A stretch of 64,000 bases of DNA from Homarus americanus (GCF_018991925.1 NW_024735516.1:993501-1057500); one strand, 5' to 3'. Shown: positions 32,075-46,520, numbered from the stretch's first letter. Notes: generated by a model not told the origin, from the letters alone. Made by a program: numbers and translations.

Positions 32075-32600
32075 GTACCTGTATAGACAATTTTTTCTTT
32101 CCTTTTCCGATTGTTTTTGCTAGATCATTAGCCTCTTTAAGTAACTTTCTAAAGCATTTTCCCAGTTTTAGCTTTATTTTTCTGTTGAAATTGGATTATC
32201 ATCTACTGTACAGGTGTATATCTGAAAGAACAGCAGAATAGAGTTATCAATACCATTTAAGCAATATAAAACAAGCAGACTGTGGGAGAGAATGCTAACA
32301 GTTCAGTCAAATTAGCTGACCTTCTGGCTGCAGATGACATTAATTAATGTAAATGAACAAGTCACTATCAATGAATCAATTTCACATTCCAGCCTGATAT
32401 GCAGAACAAATCCTGAACATCATTTTGAAAATGCAAAATACTCAGAGTTTATATGGAATTCCCTGACTTTTCTCTAAACTTAGAAAAAATCTTTGACCTG
32501 CCATGAAATTCCCAGGCTTTTTTTGGCATGTGGCAACTTTGTAACTGTTTGATTAAGTTAAAATAAAAAGAACATCCCAAAATATCATCAAAGCTGTACT
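32075..32600. other. AT-rich unique DNA, no gene seen
   Basis: No tandem structure or credible open frame was recognised. Confidence 0.5.
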
Positions 32601-32619
32601 GAGACAACCTTAACTAGAT

Positions 32620-33640
32620 ACTGTACATTCACTTGACACATATAAAGTAAATCAAGATCCACCTGTGATGAGAAACTTAAGAACAAGGATTTTTTCAGCT
32701 TTTAAATCCATATGCCATGACTCAATTAGGTAAAGTAAATTAAAATCCACATTGAAATCCATGTCAAGACTGAATTTAATTGTTTTTCTCATAATGAGTC
32801 ATCAGGCCTTGTGACTCACTTTTCTTATAATATTTTAGACCAAGTTAAAGTTTATATATCAACAGTGAATTTTAGGAGTTTGGATAGGTTAGATTAGGTT
32901 AGGTTTTATTAGTTAAAATCCAAATATCAAGACAAAATTTGAAGAGTTAGGTTAGGATAGGATGGTTAGGTTAGATTAGGTTTCACGAGTGAAAGTTCAA
33001 ATGTCATGACACAATTTTTGGAGTTAGGTCAAAGTTTATTTGTTTATCATCCATATAATATGAATAAGATAGGAGTTAGGTCAAGATTTATCTCACAATC
33101 CATACACCATGAGTAATATGACTGTTAAATTGGATTATTGTAAGTTAAAATCCACATCAAGAATGAATTTCAGAGTTAGGTGAGAATGTCCAATGTTAAA
33201 AGTCTTATGAGGAGTAATTTTATGAGTTGAAATCAATGCATTATCGGTATATGATTAATTTCAGAGGTAGGTAGGAGTTGGTAGTTAAAATCTAAATACT
33301 GTATCATGGTTTAATTCAATAGTTTGGTTGGGTTTATTAATTCAAATCTAAGTATAATGAATATATTAAAAACTAGGAAGGATTTATTAGTTAGAATAAA
33401 TTTATCAAGATTAATACTAAATTTAGTTAAGGATTAATTAATTTAGAATATATATATATAGTATATTAGTTGACACAAGAGTTAGTTAAGGATTAATTAA
33501 TTTAGAATATATATATATAGTATAATGACACAAGAGTTAGTTAGGATTTGTTAATTAAAATTTATATCCTGACAAGAATTATGAATTTGAGTAAGATTTG
33601 TCAGTTAAAATCTAATCACTATTTAATCATGACTGGTATG
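32620..33640. repeat. Decayed AT-rich satellite, ~60-70 bp unit
   Basis: The words GAGTTAGGTTAGGATTTATT, AGTTAAAATCCAAATATCA and TGACACAATTT recur in that order roughly fifteen times with heavy divergence. One near-identical pair (TTAGTTAAGGATTAATTAAT TTAGAATATATATATATAGT) at about 33425-33530 shows late local duplication. No open frames. Confidence 0.75.
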
Positions 33641-34805
33641 GGCTTTTGTAAGGGAGAAATGTATGCTAAAAAGAGTTTATTGAATAATTAAAGGAATTTA
33701 TACTTTTCTAAATAAACAAGGTTTGGTTAGGTAAAGATTAGTTAGGTTAAACTTCATTATGGATTACAGAAGTGAGGATGGGATTTACAGATAGGTCAGA
33801 GATTTAAAGAAGGAAACCGTAAGATTACATAATTATATACTGTATATTAATAAACACATAATGTTAAACAAGCCTCATTATATAAACTTGTAATTCCTCT
33901 CAAAATCTTGACATATTTCAGTTCGACACCATCGCTAAATTATCTTGTTATTCGAGAAATATTGTACAATAGTTCATTGTAGCACCATCTGTGGGGAACT
34001 GACAGAGTTATTAAGTATTACCTGTACCTGTAGTTAGATGGGGAAACACTTAACGCCATCTATTGTCATGTAAACACACTAACGAATTTGCCAACAGCAG
34101 CCCAGGGCCATAAGAAGTGTTGCTGTGTTGAGCATGGAAAACAAATGTTTTCAAGAAGTTTGTAAAAGTCATGTCTTTTTTAATGAAACAAAATACGGTT
34201 AATTATGAACTTCCTCTGTTAGAACTGAATTTTCAAATTTGGATTTACTTTAGATAAAAAAACAGTTCCTCTTGCTTGTATTTTTATCTGCCAATGCCTT
34301 TACATTATTTCATATTACAGTACAGTATAAATATTACGTCAACTTACAATACGGGAAAATTACTCAAGAGGTCAAGCACTTTTCTATATGAGGCTCATGT
34401 GTTGATATCTGACGGATGATATGAATGACATTTTTACACCAAACAAATCATGAAACATGGAACCGCTATATCAAGAATTGAGTACCACTTCTCTTGTCTT
34501 TTCTGTTTAACTTGTATTTGTATTGAATAGAAGAGTTCCAAGTAATTCCTTCGTGTTCAGAATATATGGTTGTTGTAGCAATCTTATTTTCCTTCTTTCA
34601 TTCTGATATGTTTGGTGGTACACATTAAGTATGATATAAAATGATACTGTGCTACAACCAGGAAAATTCTCTCATCAGATGTTTGGGGAAATTTCACCAT
34701 ATGAGTCCTTAAGATTCAGGACACAGGTCGAAGGATAAAGAGATCAATTGTTTTTCTTGAGTAATATTGGGGGTGAGTTTGAGATGACCCACATGCGAGG
34801 CATTG
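33641..34805. other. AT-rich unique DNA, no gene seen
   Basis: GCACCATCTGTGGGGAAC (about 33980) and AACGCCATCTATTGTCATG (about 34050) are loosely similar to each other, and perhaps belong to an old element. Otherwise nothing was recognised. Confidence 0.45.
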
Positions 34806-34863
34806 CAAGGACAACAACAACCACCATCTTCCTGTACCCATGAAAGTTATAAACCACAACAAT

Positions 34864-35505
34864 CAGTGGCGGCTCGTCCATAGGGCTGCAGTCCCCCCAG
34901 ACACTCACTGCCAGGCGTATGATTCCTTTAGAGAGACAGCTGAATAATACACTACCAACAAATATATCATTTTATATGTTATTTAATTATTTTCAATACG
35001 TTGCTAAGTGAATTTTCATTAAAATCAGACCAAAATTTAAGTTACTTTCATAGTTGCTGTCAATGCTGTACGATTGATGTCTGTTATTAATTGGCGCCGC
35101 CGCCGCACTTGAAGCAGCTCAGTCTCGTACAACGTGTGGACGGTGTGGTTAAATCGTGTGGTTAAAAGGTGCTTTTCAACTTTGAAGAGAATTAAAACTT
35201 TTTTGCGCAGTACCATGGTGAATGACAGACTGTCTGCTTTAGCAGTGATATCCATTGAAAATAAAATGATAACAGAAATAAAGGATTTTAATGAAATAGT
35301 AATAAACAATTTTGCTACATCGAAGAGCAGACACGCCGACTTTATTTTCAATTAATACTGGTCCATCACCACCAACACTACTACCATGCCCTGGGAATTA
35401 GTGGACATCAACTACAACTCATACCTGAGGTAGGTCAAATTTGTGTATCCTACTGCTGTGTGAGGCTTGCAGTCCCTCCATTTTATTTTTCACGAGCCGC
35501 CACTG
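34864..35505 (+). mobile_element. hAT DNA transposon, 642-bp internally deleted copy
   Basis: Starts CAGTGGCGGCTCGTCCATAG and ends CACGAGCCGCCACTG, a 14-bp perfect terminal inverted repeat (CAGTGGCGGCTCGT), with GCAGTCC also mirrored further in. The flanks are ACAACAAT on the left and ACAACAAC on the right, a 7/8 match to the 8-bp target duplication expected of hAT elements, though within AAC-rich DNA. It keeps only the last part of the transposase, so it is non-autonomous. Confidence 0.92.
35134..35355 (+). pseudogene. hAT transposase C-terminal dimerisation region (ZMYM1-like)
   Basis: The frame reads VVKRCFSTLKRIKTFLRSTM, then NDRLSALAVISIENKMI, NFNEI-like IKDFNEIVINNFA and RHADFIF before TAA. 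ER/KRCFS-LKRIKTFLRSTM-x-x-DRL-x-ALA is the signature of the hAT C-terminal dimerisation domain in the ZMYM1-like (TTF/DUF4371) group. The N-terminal zinc finger and the DDE catalytic core have been deleted. The frame is still free of stops over ~73 residues, suggesting a fairly recent insertion. No normal start codon is present, and the opposite-strand 104-aa frame is a shadow. Confidence 0.9.
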
Positions 35506-35645
35506 ACAACAACAATAACAACAACCACCTTGACCTTCCTGCACCTAAGAAAATTGTAAACCACAACAACAACCACCATCTTCCTGCACCCATGAAAGTT
35601 ATAAACCACAACAACAACAACCATCACCTTCCTGTATTCTGGTAG

Positions 35646-35837
35646 ATAGATCCACTTGACATGACTCTCTCCACCTACCTCCCACCCTTAAGGAAAATTG
35701 ATTGATCTTTACCCTCCAGCTCCAATTGACTGCTCGAGTTATTGCTCTCTCGAACACATTCATATTATCTCCTGAAGTGCATGGTGATAACCCTCGTGTA
35801 ATATGTTCTATTTAGCTACAGATACAGCGGCTAGGAA

Positions 35838-35877
<40 letters not shown>

Positions 35878-36685
35878 TGATTGTAGTGGTTAGATTAAGT
35901 TGGGTTAGGTTAGGTGGAGTGTGAGGTTGGGTTAGGTTAGGTTAGGTGGAGTGAGAAGTCAGACACAGGTATAAATAATGAGAAAGGGAATTAAACTGAA
36001 GATTCTAAGGCGTCCATCTCAACACCTCGATAGTTACACGACACAACACAAACTTAACACAAACTCTCAGCTTCAAAGACAGTGTTGTATATAATTTTAG
36101 TCTGTAACAAAACTCTTCTCTTCGTAATTCATAAAAAAATTAGAATTACACTTTAAAAACCTTGATACACTCAGACATAACTCACAAGAGAATGTCCTAG
36201 TCCATCATAATGTAATAACCATATAATTTGAGATGAGGAGATAATGATAGAAAAATTAATGGGCAAAATTGGAGGTAGGGGGGCCGGGGCAGGGGAAGGC
36301 AGTGGCTGAGTGGATTAATGAAATTAAAAGCTGCGGTCCCCGGAGAGATGCAAAGGCTGGGAAAATTGGTAAAGGCAGCTTGAAAATGTCTGAAGGTCAT
36401 GGTCACCAGCCCTGAGACATGAGGATGGTATTTAAATTGATCGGTGATGTAATGTGTGGAGAGAAACATATATATGAAGCAACAAACACTGTGAGCAGAC
36501 TAACACGTGTAGCAAGAGCTAGACTAGGTGCTGGTTAAATGTACAGTACACGTGGCAGGTCAGTGAACACACACACAATGTAAAGTCAATAATGTCATAC
36601 CCAGAATCCCTAGAAAACTTGTAAACGGTATAACTTGTAAACTTGTCGACTATAAAACTAATACTTATCTGTCACTGAGGTCTAG
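35646..36685. other. Unique DNA with (CT)n and short TTAGG repeat
   Basis: CT run at 35840-35872. A GGGTTAGGTTAGGTGGAGTG duplication at 35890-35955. No gene was seen. Confidence 0.55.
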
Positions 36686-36689
36686 GTCC

Positions 36690-36772
36690 CAGGCACGTGC
36701 AGTTTACTGAGCTACCGTCCACGAGATGATCATGGGGTGCACAATAAACTAGACGCCCAGCGGCAAAAACAA
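36690..36772 (+). mobile_element. LINE 3'-tail fragment, copy 4
   Basis: Ends ATGGGGTGCACAATAAACTA GACGCCC. It shares the tail terminus with the other copies. Confidence 0.6.

Positions 36773-39689
<2,917 letters not shown>

Positions 39690-39722
<33 letters not shown>
39690..39722. repeat. (CT)n microsatellite
   Basis: Uninterrupted CT run. Confidence 0.95.
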
Positions 39723-39724
<2 letters not shown>

Positions 39725-39889
39725 TACGCAGTTTTCCGACAGTTCATCTCTTTTGGATCTCTCTCGTTGACTCGCTCTCAATCTCTGCCACACCCCACGG
39801 CTGTACCACCCACGTTATCCTGTGCTCCGCCTCACTCCCACGCATTGTCATTCTCCCACGCTGCCACACGCCCACGCCATGTCGATCTT

Positions 39890-40425
39890 CCTTATTATAA
39901 CATACATCTACACTTACAATATGTCATACTTCAACACTGTCACACTCCTACACTATGACGCACTTTATCACTCCATGACATATTGTAGGCGTGACAACAC
40001 TTACAATATGTCATTCTCCATCACACTATGACATATTGTAAGCGTGGCAGCACTTATAATATGCCACACTCCAACACTATGTCACACTCCACTCTATGGC
40101 ATATTGTAAGCGTGGCAAGACTTATAATATGCCACACTCCAACACTATGTCACACTCCACTCTATGGCATATTGTAAGCGTGGCAACACTTATAATATGC
40201 CACACTCCAACACTATGTCACACTCCACTCTTTGGCATATTGTAAGCGTGGCAACACTTATAATATGCCACACTCCAACACTATGTCACACTCCACTCTA
40301 TGGCATATTGTAAGCGTGGCAACACTTATAATATACCACACTCCAACACTATGTCACACTCCACTCTATGGCATATTGTAAGCGTGGCAACACTTATAAT
40401 ATACCACACTCCAAAGCGATATTAC
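39890..40425. repeat. 68-bp hairpin minisatellite, about 6-7 copies
   Basis: Full copies from about 40020 repeat every 68 bp (AACACTATGT at 40141, 40209 and 40277). Diverged copies begin near 39900. Every unit holds GCATATTGTAAG and CTTATAATATGC, a 12-bp inverted repeat with one mismatch around an 18-nt spacer. Flanking words are CACACTCCAACACTATGTCA and CACTCCACTCTATG. Confidence 0.93.
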
Positions 40426-40918
40426 ACCCTCCCACTGTCACACGCCTAGGATCACGCCCACACTGTCTGACAACTGCGCGTTTCATGTAAATGGTTATAC
40501 AGTAGTTTGTTAGGATACCCTTGTGTGTGTGTGTGAGTAATGTTTGTGTTATTTTACTATTTATGTGGACATACAAGCTTAGAGAACCATATGTGTGTGT
40601 GTGTGTGTACATTATTCACGTATATGAGCGTGGATATGTATACTACATCAACCTTAAAACACACACACACACTACAAAGTTGTCAGTAACCACGCAGATA
40701 ACCTGTCCTTACAATGTCGATATATACAATGGTTACATCAGTCAGGTGATCGACCAGGCTCCATGATCACTGTAGTGGACTCGGCTTTTATGAATGACCA
40801 GCTTTAAGTCAGGTCGAGAGTGGAACAAACATGTGCATTGACTTTGTGTACAAGGTGATGTGCCATGATAGTGTACATTGATCTTAAGTACTGTTTGTGT
40901 ATTAGATGTGTGTGTCTG

Positions 40919-40951
<33 letters not shown>

Positions 40952-41210
40952 GTGTTGTGTTGTGTGTTGTGTTGTGTTGTGTGTGATTCTTAAATATGAG
41001 AAATGACTCGAATGTACTGATGAAATATTATTATACAGTACATACATCTGCGGCGGTCCGGGAGAAAAAAAAAATATATATATATAGAGAGAGAGAGAGA
41101 AACGTCAGATAAAGCTGTAAAGGTAAGGTATAATAGAGATAAGACTACTACCACTATTATTTTACGTGGCCTCCAGCCTCCCCCAATAGTCACACATTCG
41201 CCACCACTTT
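40426..41210. other. Spacer with several GT/CA runs
   Basis: (GT)n at 40520-40535, 40590-40608 and 40918-40985 (the last grading into TGTGT/TGTTGTG), and (TA)(GA) at 41072-41100. No gene was seen. Confidence 0.7.
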
Positions 41211-41214
41211 ACTA

Positions 41215-41335
41215 CTACTACTAATAATAATAATAATAATAATGATAGTAACAACAATAATTTTAATAATAATAATAATAGTAATGACAATAACAACAAT
41301 AATTTTAATAATAATAACAATAATAATAATAAATT
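41215..41335. repeat. (AAT)n tract with duplicated block
   Basis: GTAATGACAATAACAACAAT AATTTTAATAATAATAA occurs twice (~54-bp spacing). Confidence 0.93.
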
Positions 41336-42135
41336 CAAAGTGTATTGATATCACTCTTCATGGGAAATTTATACCACTAACACAGTATAGAATATTCACC
41401 TTTGGTACAAGTACAGATATACGCAATAATAATGACCAGTCAATCACGGGGACGGCCTGGTGGTAGCTGTAGGGGTCGTCATAGCAGCACAGGTTAGGGA
41501 GGTCAGGAAGAGGGGCAGGTGTCGCGCCTCGTTAGATGTGTTTACTACTTGTGTGGCGGCAGGTGTGTGTGTGTGTGTGTTGGTGTTGTTGCTTCCCTCG
41601 GTTGGTGGTATTGCTTCACTTTACTAGCGTCAGTATAGTGTTGTTCTGGTCAGTGGTGGTGCCAGTGGCGTTGACTCACTAGACGATGATCTGGGCGTTG
41701 ACGATGCATATTTCATCATGCAGTCTAACCAACTAACGCCCATTGCAGTGACTGATCTAGCTGACTTGTGACTTGTGACCCCTGGGCATAGATACCCTGG
41801 GTTGGGCACTACTCCCCCAGGTCAGTCACAAGCCACACACACATAACATATTTAATAAAACCTAACCTAACCTAACCTTATTACACCTCAGTTATCATCT
41901 TTCCCCCGAGTATTGGCTGGCCCGGGTTGTGGTTGTGTGCGTAAGGTAGATCAGAGGGGCTAACCAGATCACTCCCACACGTTACAGTATCCAAGAACTG
42001 TTCTGGTTTATTTATTATTTAGTAGTATGGAATAAAAGTGAATTTCTTGTGTGTCTTAACGTAGGACATCATGTGATATAAAATAAAATAATAACAATAA
42101 TAACAGTAAAAAATAAGAACAATAATGACGACGAT
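41336..42135. other. Unique DNA, no gene seen
   Basis: Includes a short CCTAACCTAACCTAACC block at about 41860-41878, and a duplicated GACTTGTGAC. No gene was seen. Confidence 0.5.
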
Positions 42136-42138
42136 GAT

Positions 42139-42187
<49 letters not shown>

Positions 42188-42189
42188 AA
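42136..42189. repeat. (GAT)n microsatellite
   Basis: Uninterrupted GAT trinucleotides. Confidence 0.95.
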
Positions 42190-42500
42190 TAAAAACACTT
42201 GGTGACGTAAGACTGAAGGCTGTGAGAACAATAATGTGAAAGTTAATTTAGATTCCTGCTTGAGACACCTGTAACCTCCTCTCCTCTTTTTTTAACACTG
42301 TCTTCTCCATAATCAATAAACATCCAGCCAACAGACAGTTAACACATAACAGACTGACAGACATGACTGACAGATAGACACATTCGACGAGTTTTATCCA
42401 AATGATAAATACAGTATTACATATTTACCAACACGGTCATATATTCATGGATCTCTCTCTCTCTCTCTCTCTCCCCAAAATGGTAAATCGTAGTTGCAAT
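42190..42500. other. Spacer with (CT)n at 42449-42472
   Basis: No gene was seen. Confidence 0.55.
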
Positions 42501-42504
42501 TTAG

Positions 42505-42835
42505 GATCACCTGAAGATTAGGCACCCTAGTTTATTTCACCTGAAGTTTAATCAACCCTAATGTTACAGTACCTGAAGGGTTAGGTTAGTTGAAGTTGGA
42601 TTAGCGTATGTTAGTTTAGAATGAGTTAAGGTAGATTAGGTTAAGTTAGGTTAGGTTAGATAAGGTTGGTTTAGGTTAAGTTAGGTTAGGTTTAGCATTA
42701 GCGTTAGAATAGGTTGGTTTAGTTCAGATTAGGTTCGCGTTAGGTTAGGTTAAGTTATGTCAGGTTAGCCTTAGGTTGGTTAATCTTCAGGTGAAATAAA
42801 CTTGGGTGGAATCTTCAGGTGAAGTGGAATTTAAT
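42505..42835. mobile_element. Foldback family, copy 9 (most complete)
   Basis: Both arms carry the doubled module. Left: GGATCACCTGAAGATTAGGC ACCCTAG, then TTTATTTCACCTGAAGTTTA ATCAACCCTAATG. Core: TTAGGTTAG-type with GCGTTAG interruptions. Right: TTAGGTTGGTTAATCTTCAG GTGAAATAAACTTGGGTGG, then AATCTTCAGGTGAAG. The arms are about 60-65 bp and the total is about 330 bp. This is the best template for the family. Confidence 0.88.
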
Positions 42836-43114
42836 CATAAAGTTGAAGGTAAAAGCTTAAGGCAGACCGAGCGACCTTTGGCTCAGTGACCCTGGCTGTC
42901 TGTCAAACACAAAACAATTCCAGGAATAACTCAGGATTTTAGTCAAGAAGTATGAAAGGAAAACTGAGAGTGTGTAGGTGGAGGAGCTTCAACACTACCC
43001 TCAGATGCTTGGACTATTGAGGTCAAGAACTACATCGTATATGACCTTAACCTTTGACCTACCTCAGCCACATAATCAACCTTGACAGACATTTTAGGGC
43101 AATATCTTAGGATC

Positions 43115-43175
43115 GTGTCAGGATTAAACACCCTAACGTTACCTGGGGTTAGCGTTAGGTTAGGTTATGAAAATA
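43115..43175. mobile_element. Foldback family, copy 10 (fragment)
   Basis: GTGTCAGGATTAAACACCCT AACGTTACCTGGGG followed by TTAGCGTTAGGTTAGGTTA. Confidence 0.6.
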
Positions 43176-43243
43176 TGACCTAAAACAATATAATTCGTCA
43201 ATGTATTTTAGAGTTACGTGACTTTGGTGTTATTTATTAAAAG

Positions 43244-43610
43244 CAGGGTTGGCAAAAACCATTGTTCTAATTTTTTTAAAGAAATTGTTTTAAAAACATT
43301 GTTTAAAAAAAAACTATTATGTTGGTTTTAATAAGTTTTAGGTATGTGTAGCCCTTTTTGTAACTTTTTAGTATGCTATTAATCATAAACATTACATTCA
43401 GGATGATTTAACAATTATTTATACTCTTTTGGCATCTCAAAAAATCACTGTACAAAGGTCTAATTTGAAAAACGCAGCTTTGATAAGTCACCCAGACTCA
43501 TCCTACTTGCTTAAAGGCAAAAACTAAGTTTAAGTTCACGTTAATGTATGGAATAAACTATTCTACTTTTGCAGATGAAAGTTTAAAGAATTCATTTATG
43601 TACAGTTGAA
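43244..43610. mobile_element. hAT-like terminus CAGGGTTGGCAAAAACC (one end)
   Basis: Begins CAGGGTTGGCAAAAACCATT G and continues with ATTGTTTTAAAAACATTG-type sequence, typical of a class of hAT termini. The opposite end (GGTTTTTGCCAACCCTG) is not found before the dispersed repeat at 43624. Confidence 0.5.
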
Positions 43611-43623
43611 GAGAGCGAGATAG

Positions 43624-43790
43624 GCAGTGGCACCGTAGCTCCCCTGGACCCGTATAATATTATATGATCTGAACACATTAGAATCAGAGGGTCAGACCGA
43701 ACCATAACAGAAGCAGTCACCAGTTATACTGGACGGTGGGAACTTGGCTCCTTTATAATTTGGATTTGAGCTGTATGCAGGGTTTACTCA
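43624..43790. repeat. Dispersed repeat, copy B
   Basis: Matches 31551-31720 (GCAGTGGCACCGTAGCTCC, ATGATCTGAACACATTAGAA TCAGAGGGTCAGA, CAGTCACCAGTTATACTG). Both copies lie next to a hAT-like terminus, which may mean they derive from one composite. Confidence 0.8.
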
Positions 43791-44940
43791 CAGACGCTTA
43801 CCAGATTGTTTGTTACACCACAGACACAAGTGAGCGTCACACTGTAAGGAAGTTGGCGGTAGCAGAGTGTATCTCTCAACATGTTTACTGCTTGTTGATG
43901 GACCATCTTGGCTCTTTCACACACACACTGATAAAGCTTCCCGTTGAAACTAGCATTCATTACGTCGTCGCCTTTCAAGTCTGGTAGGTGGGTGTGGACC
44001 TGCTACAGTGACGCTGTTTGGTGACTCCTGCCACTTGTATACGTGATGCATTTGGCTGGCGTCGCCCCTGGCTCTGATGTAAAGGTGACCCGCTCGAGTG
44101 AGACAGTGTGGTATGTGCTGAAGTGACAATTCTGGAGTATGCACTCTGGTGACCCCACTACCTCAGGTCCGAGGAACAGTGCCTTGACTCACTGTGGTTC
44201 TGTGGGGTGAGACCGGGATCACACACTTAATGGTCACTCACATTACACCTCCTTGGGCCAGGGTGAGATGAACACTTTGTTCTCCCACACCGTCACAACA
44301 ACAGGTCACAGGTCAATAGGCATTCCCACGGGAGCTGCACGTGTCGAGGTCACCAGTGGCAGTGATCAATAACTACCGTATCAGATTTAGTGAGGTGATG
44401 TATGGCGCACATAACCCAGTGTGTGTGTGTGTGTGTACGTACACAACCCGAGGGGAGATATTAGTGTGTATGTGCTGTCTCTGACCAGTGTCTGGTGTTG
44501 TACATGACAGTCATATACTTGTGGGGTGAACACCTTGATATGAGGAGTCGGCTTGCTGTTGTAAACTGCCCCGCGGGTTGTCACTGAGTCGTGGTGTTGT
44601 AATATTACCACAAGGGGTTGGTCTGAGTTATGTGCTCGCTCTTTGTAACACTTGACACAGGGAAAAGCAGATGAATAAACAGAGAAACATAAAACAGATA
44701 GCAAGAACATTAGAGAGGGAACATATCTAATACAGTGCTTAATGTAAAGCGACAGGAAAGTGAAAGTGGCTCCCTTGCCTACAGCACACTGAATACTAAG
44801 CCTTTGGCACTACGTGACCACCTTCACTTCCCCAACAAAACTCCGGTATATCTACACAGCTGGGTAGACTATGGGAACCCCGACCATGAAAGAACGGCCC
44901 TTAGGATAGAAAGTGAACGGTCTATATTTTCGTCCAAAAG
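43791..44940. other. Unique DNA, no gene seen
   Basis: More GC-balanced than its surroundings. Frames at 43736-43987, 44387-44710 and 44735-45016 show no recognised domain. Confidence 0.45.
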
Positions 44941-44944
44941 AAGG

Positions 44945-45108
44945 TTAATTCATCGTTCTCAAGGGTTTAAAACCATCGCCCTCAAAAAGTTAAACCATCG
45001 TCCTCAAAATAGTTAAACCATTGTTTCTAAAGGCTTAAACCATCTTCCTCAAAGGGTTAAACCATAGTCCTCAAGGGGCTAAGCCACAGTCCTCAAAGGG
45101 TTAAATAA
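44945..45108. repeat. Second locus of the 23-bp minisatellite
   Basis: About seven diverged units of GGTTAAACCATCGTCCTCAA A. It is clearly related to the array at 2.7-3.6 kb, but independent and more diverged. Confidence 0.85.
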
Positions 45109-45600
45109 CAGAAGTTCGAGAATTTAAGTATAAACCAACAAACAGTTTACCTTCGATCATCTCAAGTTGATCCCTGAGCCACAGCATCACACCTAGTAAA
45201 CCAAAATGATGACAAGCGGGACAAAACAATAAAAAAAACACAGACAAACGGAAGAATAAGTAACAAAAAACACAGACAAACGGAACAATAAGCCCCAAAA
45301 AAAATATTGACAAACGGGACAAAGTGATAACAATGACATGGGAGCAAAAACAAGAACTTATTCAATCGAGACAGAGCAATGACAGATAACAAAAACATTA
45401 ACAAACAAAAACAATGGTTAACAACAAAAGCAATAAACGACATAATAACAAATTACAAAAACAACAACAAACAACAAAAATAATAACAAAAATATTAACA
45501 ACAAACAAACAACAACAAACAATAACAAAAATATTAACAAACAACAAAAATACTAAACCAGTGCGAACTTTTATGATTATTTACGTTTATAATTAACTGT
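45109..45600. repeat. A/C-rich low-complexity tract
   Basis: AAAAAACACAGACAAACGG is duplicated (45233-45310), then AACAACAAA-type sequence runs from 45405 to 45560. Confidence 0.75.
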
Positions 45601-45604
45601 TTGT

Positions 45605-46520
45605 GTTGGTGGTGGTGAGGTGTGGTATGAGGGAGGTGAGGGTGAAGTGTTGGAGACGTGTTGTGAGGGAGGTGAGGTGAGAGTGAAGTGTTGGAGACAT
45701 GTGTTGTGAGGGATGTGAGGTGAGGGTGAAGTGTTGGAGACATGTGGTGTGAGGGATGTGAGGTGAGGGTGAAGTGTTGGAGACATGTGGTGTGAGGGTG
45801 AAGTGTTGGAGACATGTTGTGTGAGGGAGGTGAGGTGAGGGTGAAGTGTTGGAGACATGTGTTGTGAGGGTGAAGTGTTGGAGACATGTGGTGTGAGGGA
45901 GGTGAGGTGAGGTGAAGTGTTGAGACATGTGAGGGAGGTCAGGGTGATGTTGGAGACATGTGGTGTGAGGTAGGTGAGGTGAGAGTGTTGGAGACATGTG
46001 GTGTGAGGGAGGTGAGGTGAGAGTGAAGTGTTGGAGACATGGTGGAGGAGGTGAGGTGAGGGAGGAAGTGTTGGAGACGTGAAGTGTTGTGAGGGAGGTG
46101 AGGTGAGAGTGAAGTGTTGTGAGGGAGGTGAGGGGTGAAGTGTTGGAGACATGTGTGAGGGAGGTGAGGTGAGAGTGAAGTGTTGTGAGGGAGGTGAGAG
46201 GTGAGGGTGAAGTGTTGAGACATGTGGTGTGAGGGAGGGGAGAGTGAAGTGTTGGAGACATGTGTTGTGAGGGAGGTGAGGTGAGGGTGAAGTGTTGGAG
46301 ATGTGGTGTGAGGGAGGTGAGGTGAGGGGTGAAGTGTTGGAGATGTGGTGTGAGGGAGGTGAGGTGAGGGGTGAAGTGTTGGAGACATGTGGTGTGGAGG
46401 GAGGTGAGGTGAAGGGTGAGTGTTGGAGACGTGGTGTGGGGAAGTGAGGGTGAAGGTGAAGTGTGTTGTGAGGAGGTGAGGTGAAGGTGAAGTGTGTTGT
46501 GAGGGAGGTGAGGTGAGGAA
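45605..46520. repeat. 43-bp minisatellite, about 22 copies
   Basis: Unit GTGAAGTGTTGGAGACATGT GGTGTGAGGGAGGTGAGGTG AGG, exactly 43 bp where intact (GAAGTGTTGG at 45728 and 45771). The complementary strand is stop-poor and yields spurious 222-, 215- and 191-aa frames. Confidence 0.96.

Larger units (their letters stand above)
34808..35645. repeat. ~45-51 bp AAC-rich minisatellite split by the hAT element
   Basis: Unit AACAACAACCACCATCTTCC TG, CACCCATGAAAGTTATAAAC CAC. One unit lies left of the hAT (34808-34863) and about two and a half lie right of it (35506-35645). The hAT element therefore inserted into a pre-existing tandem repeat. Confidence 0.85.
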
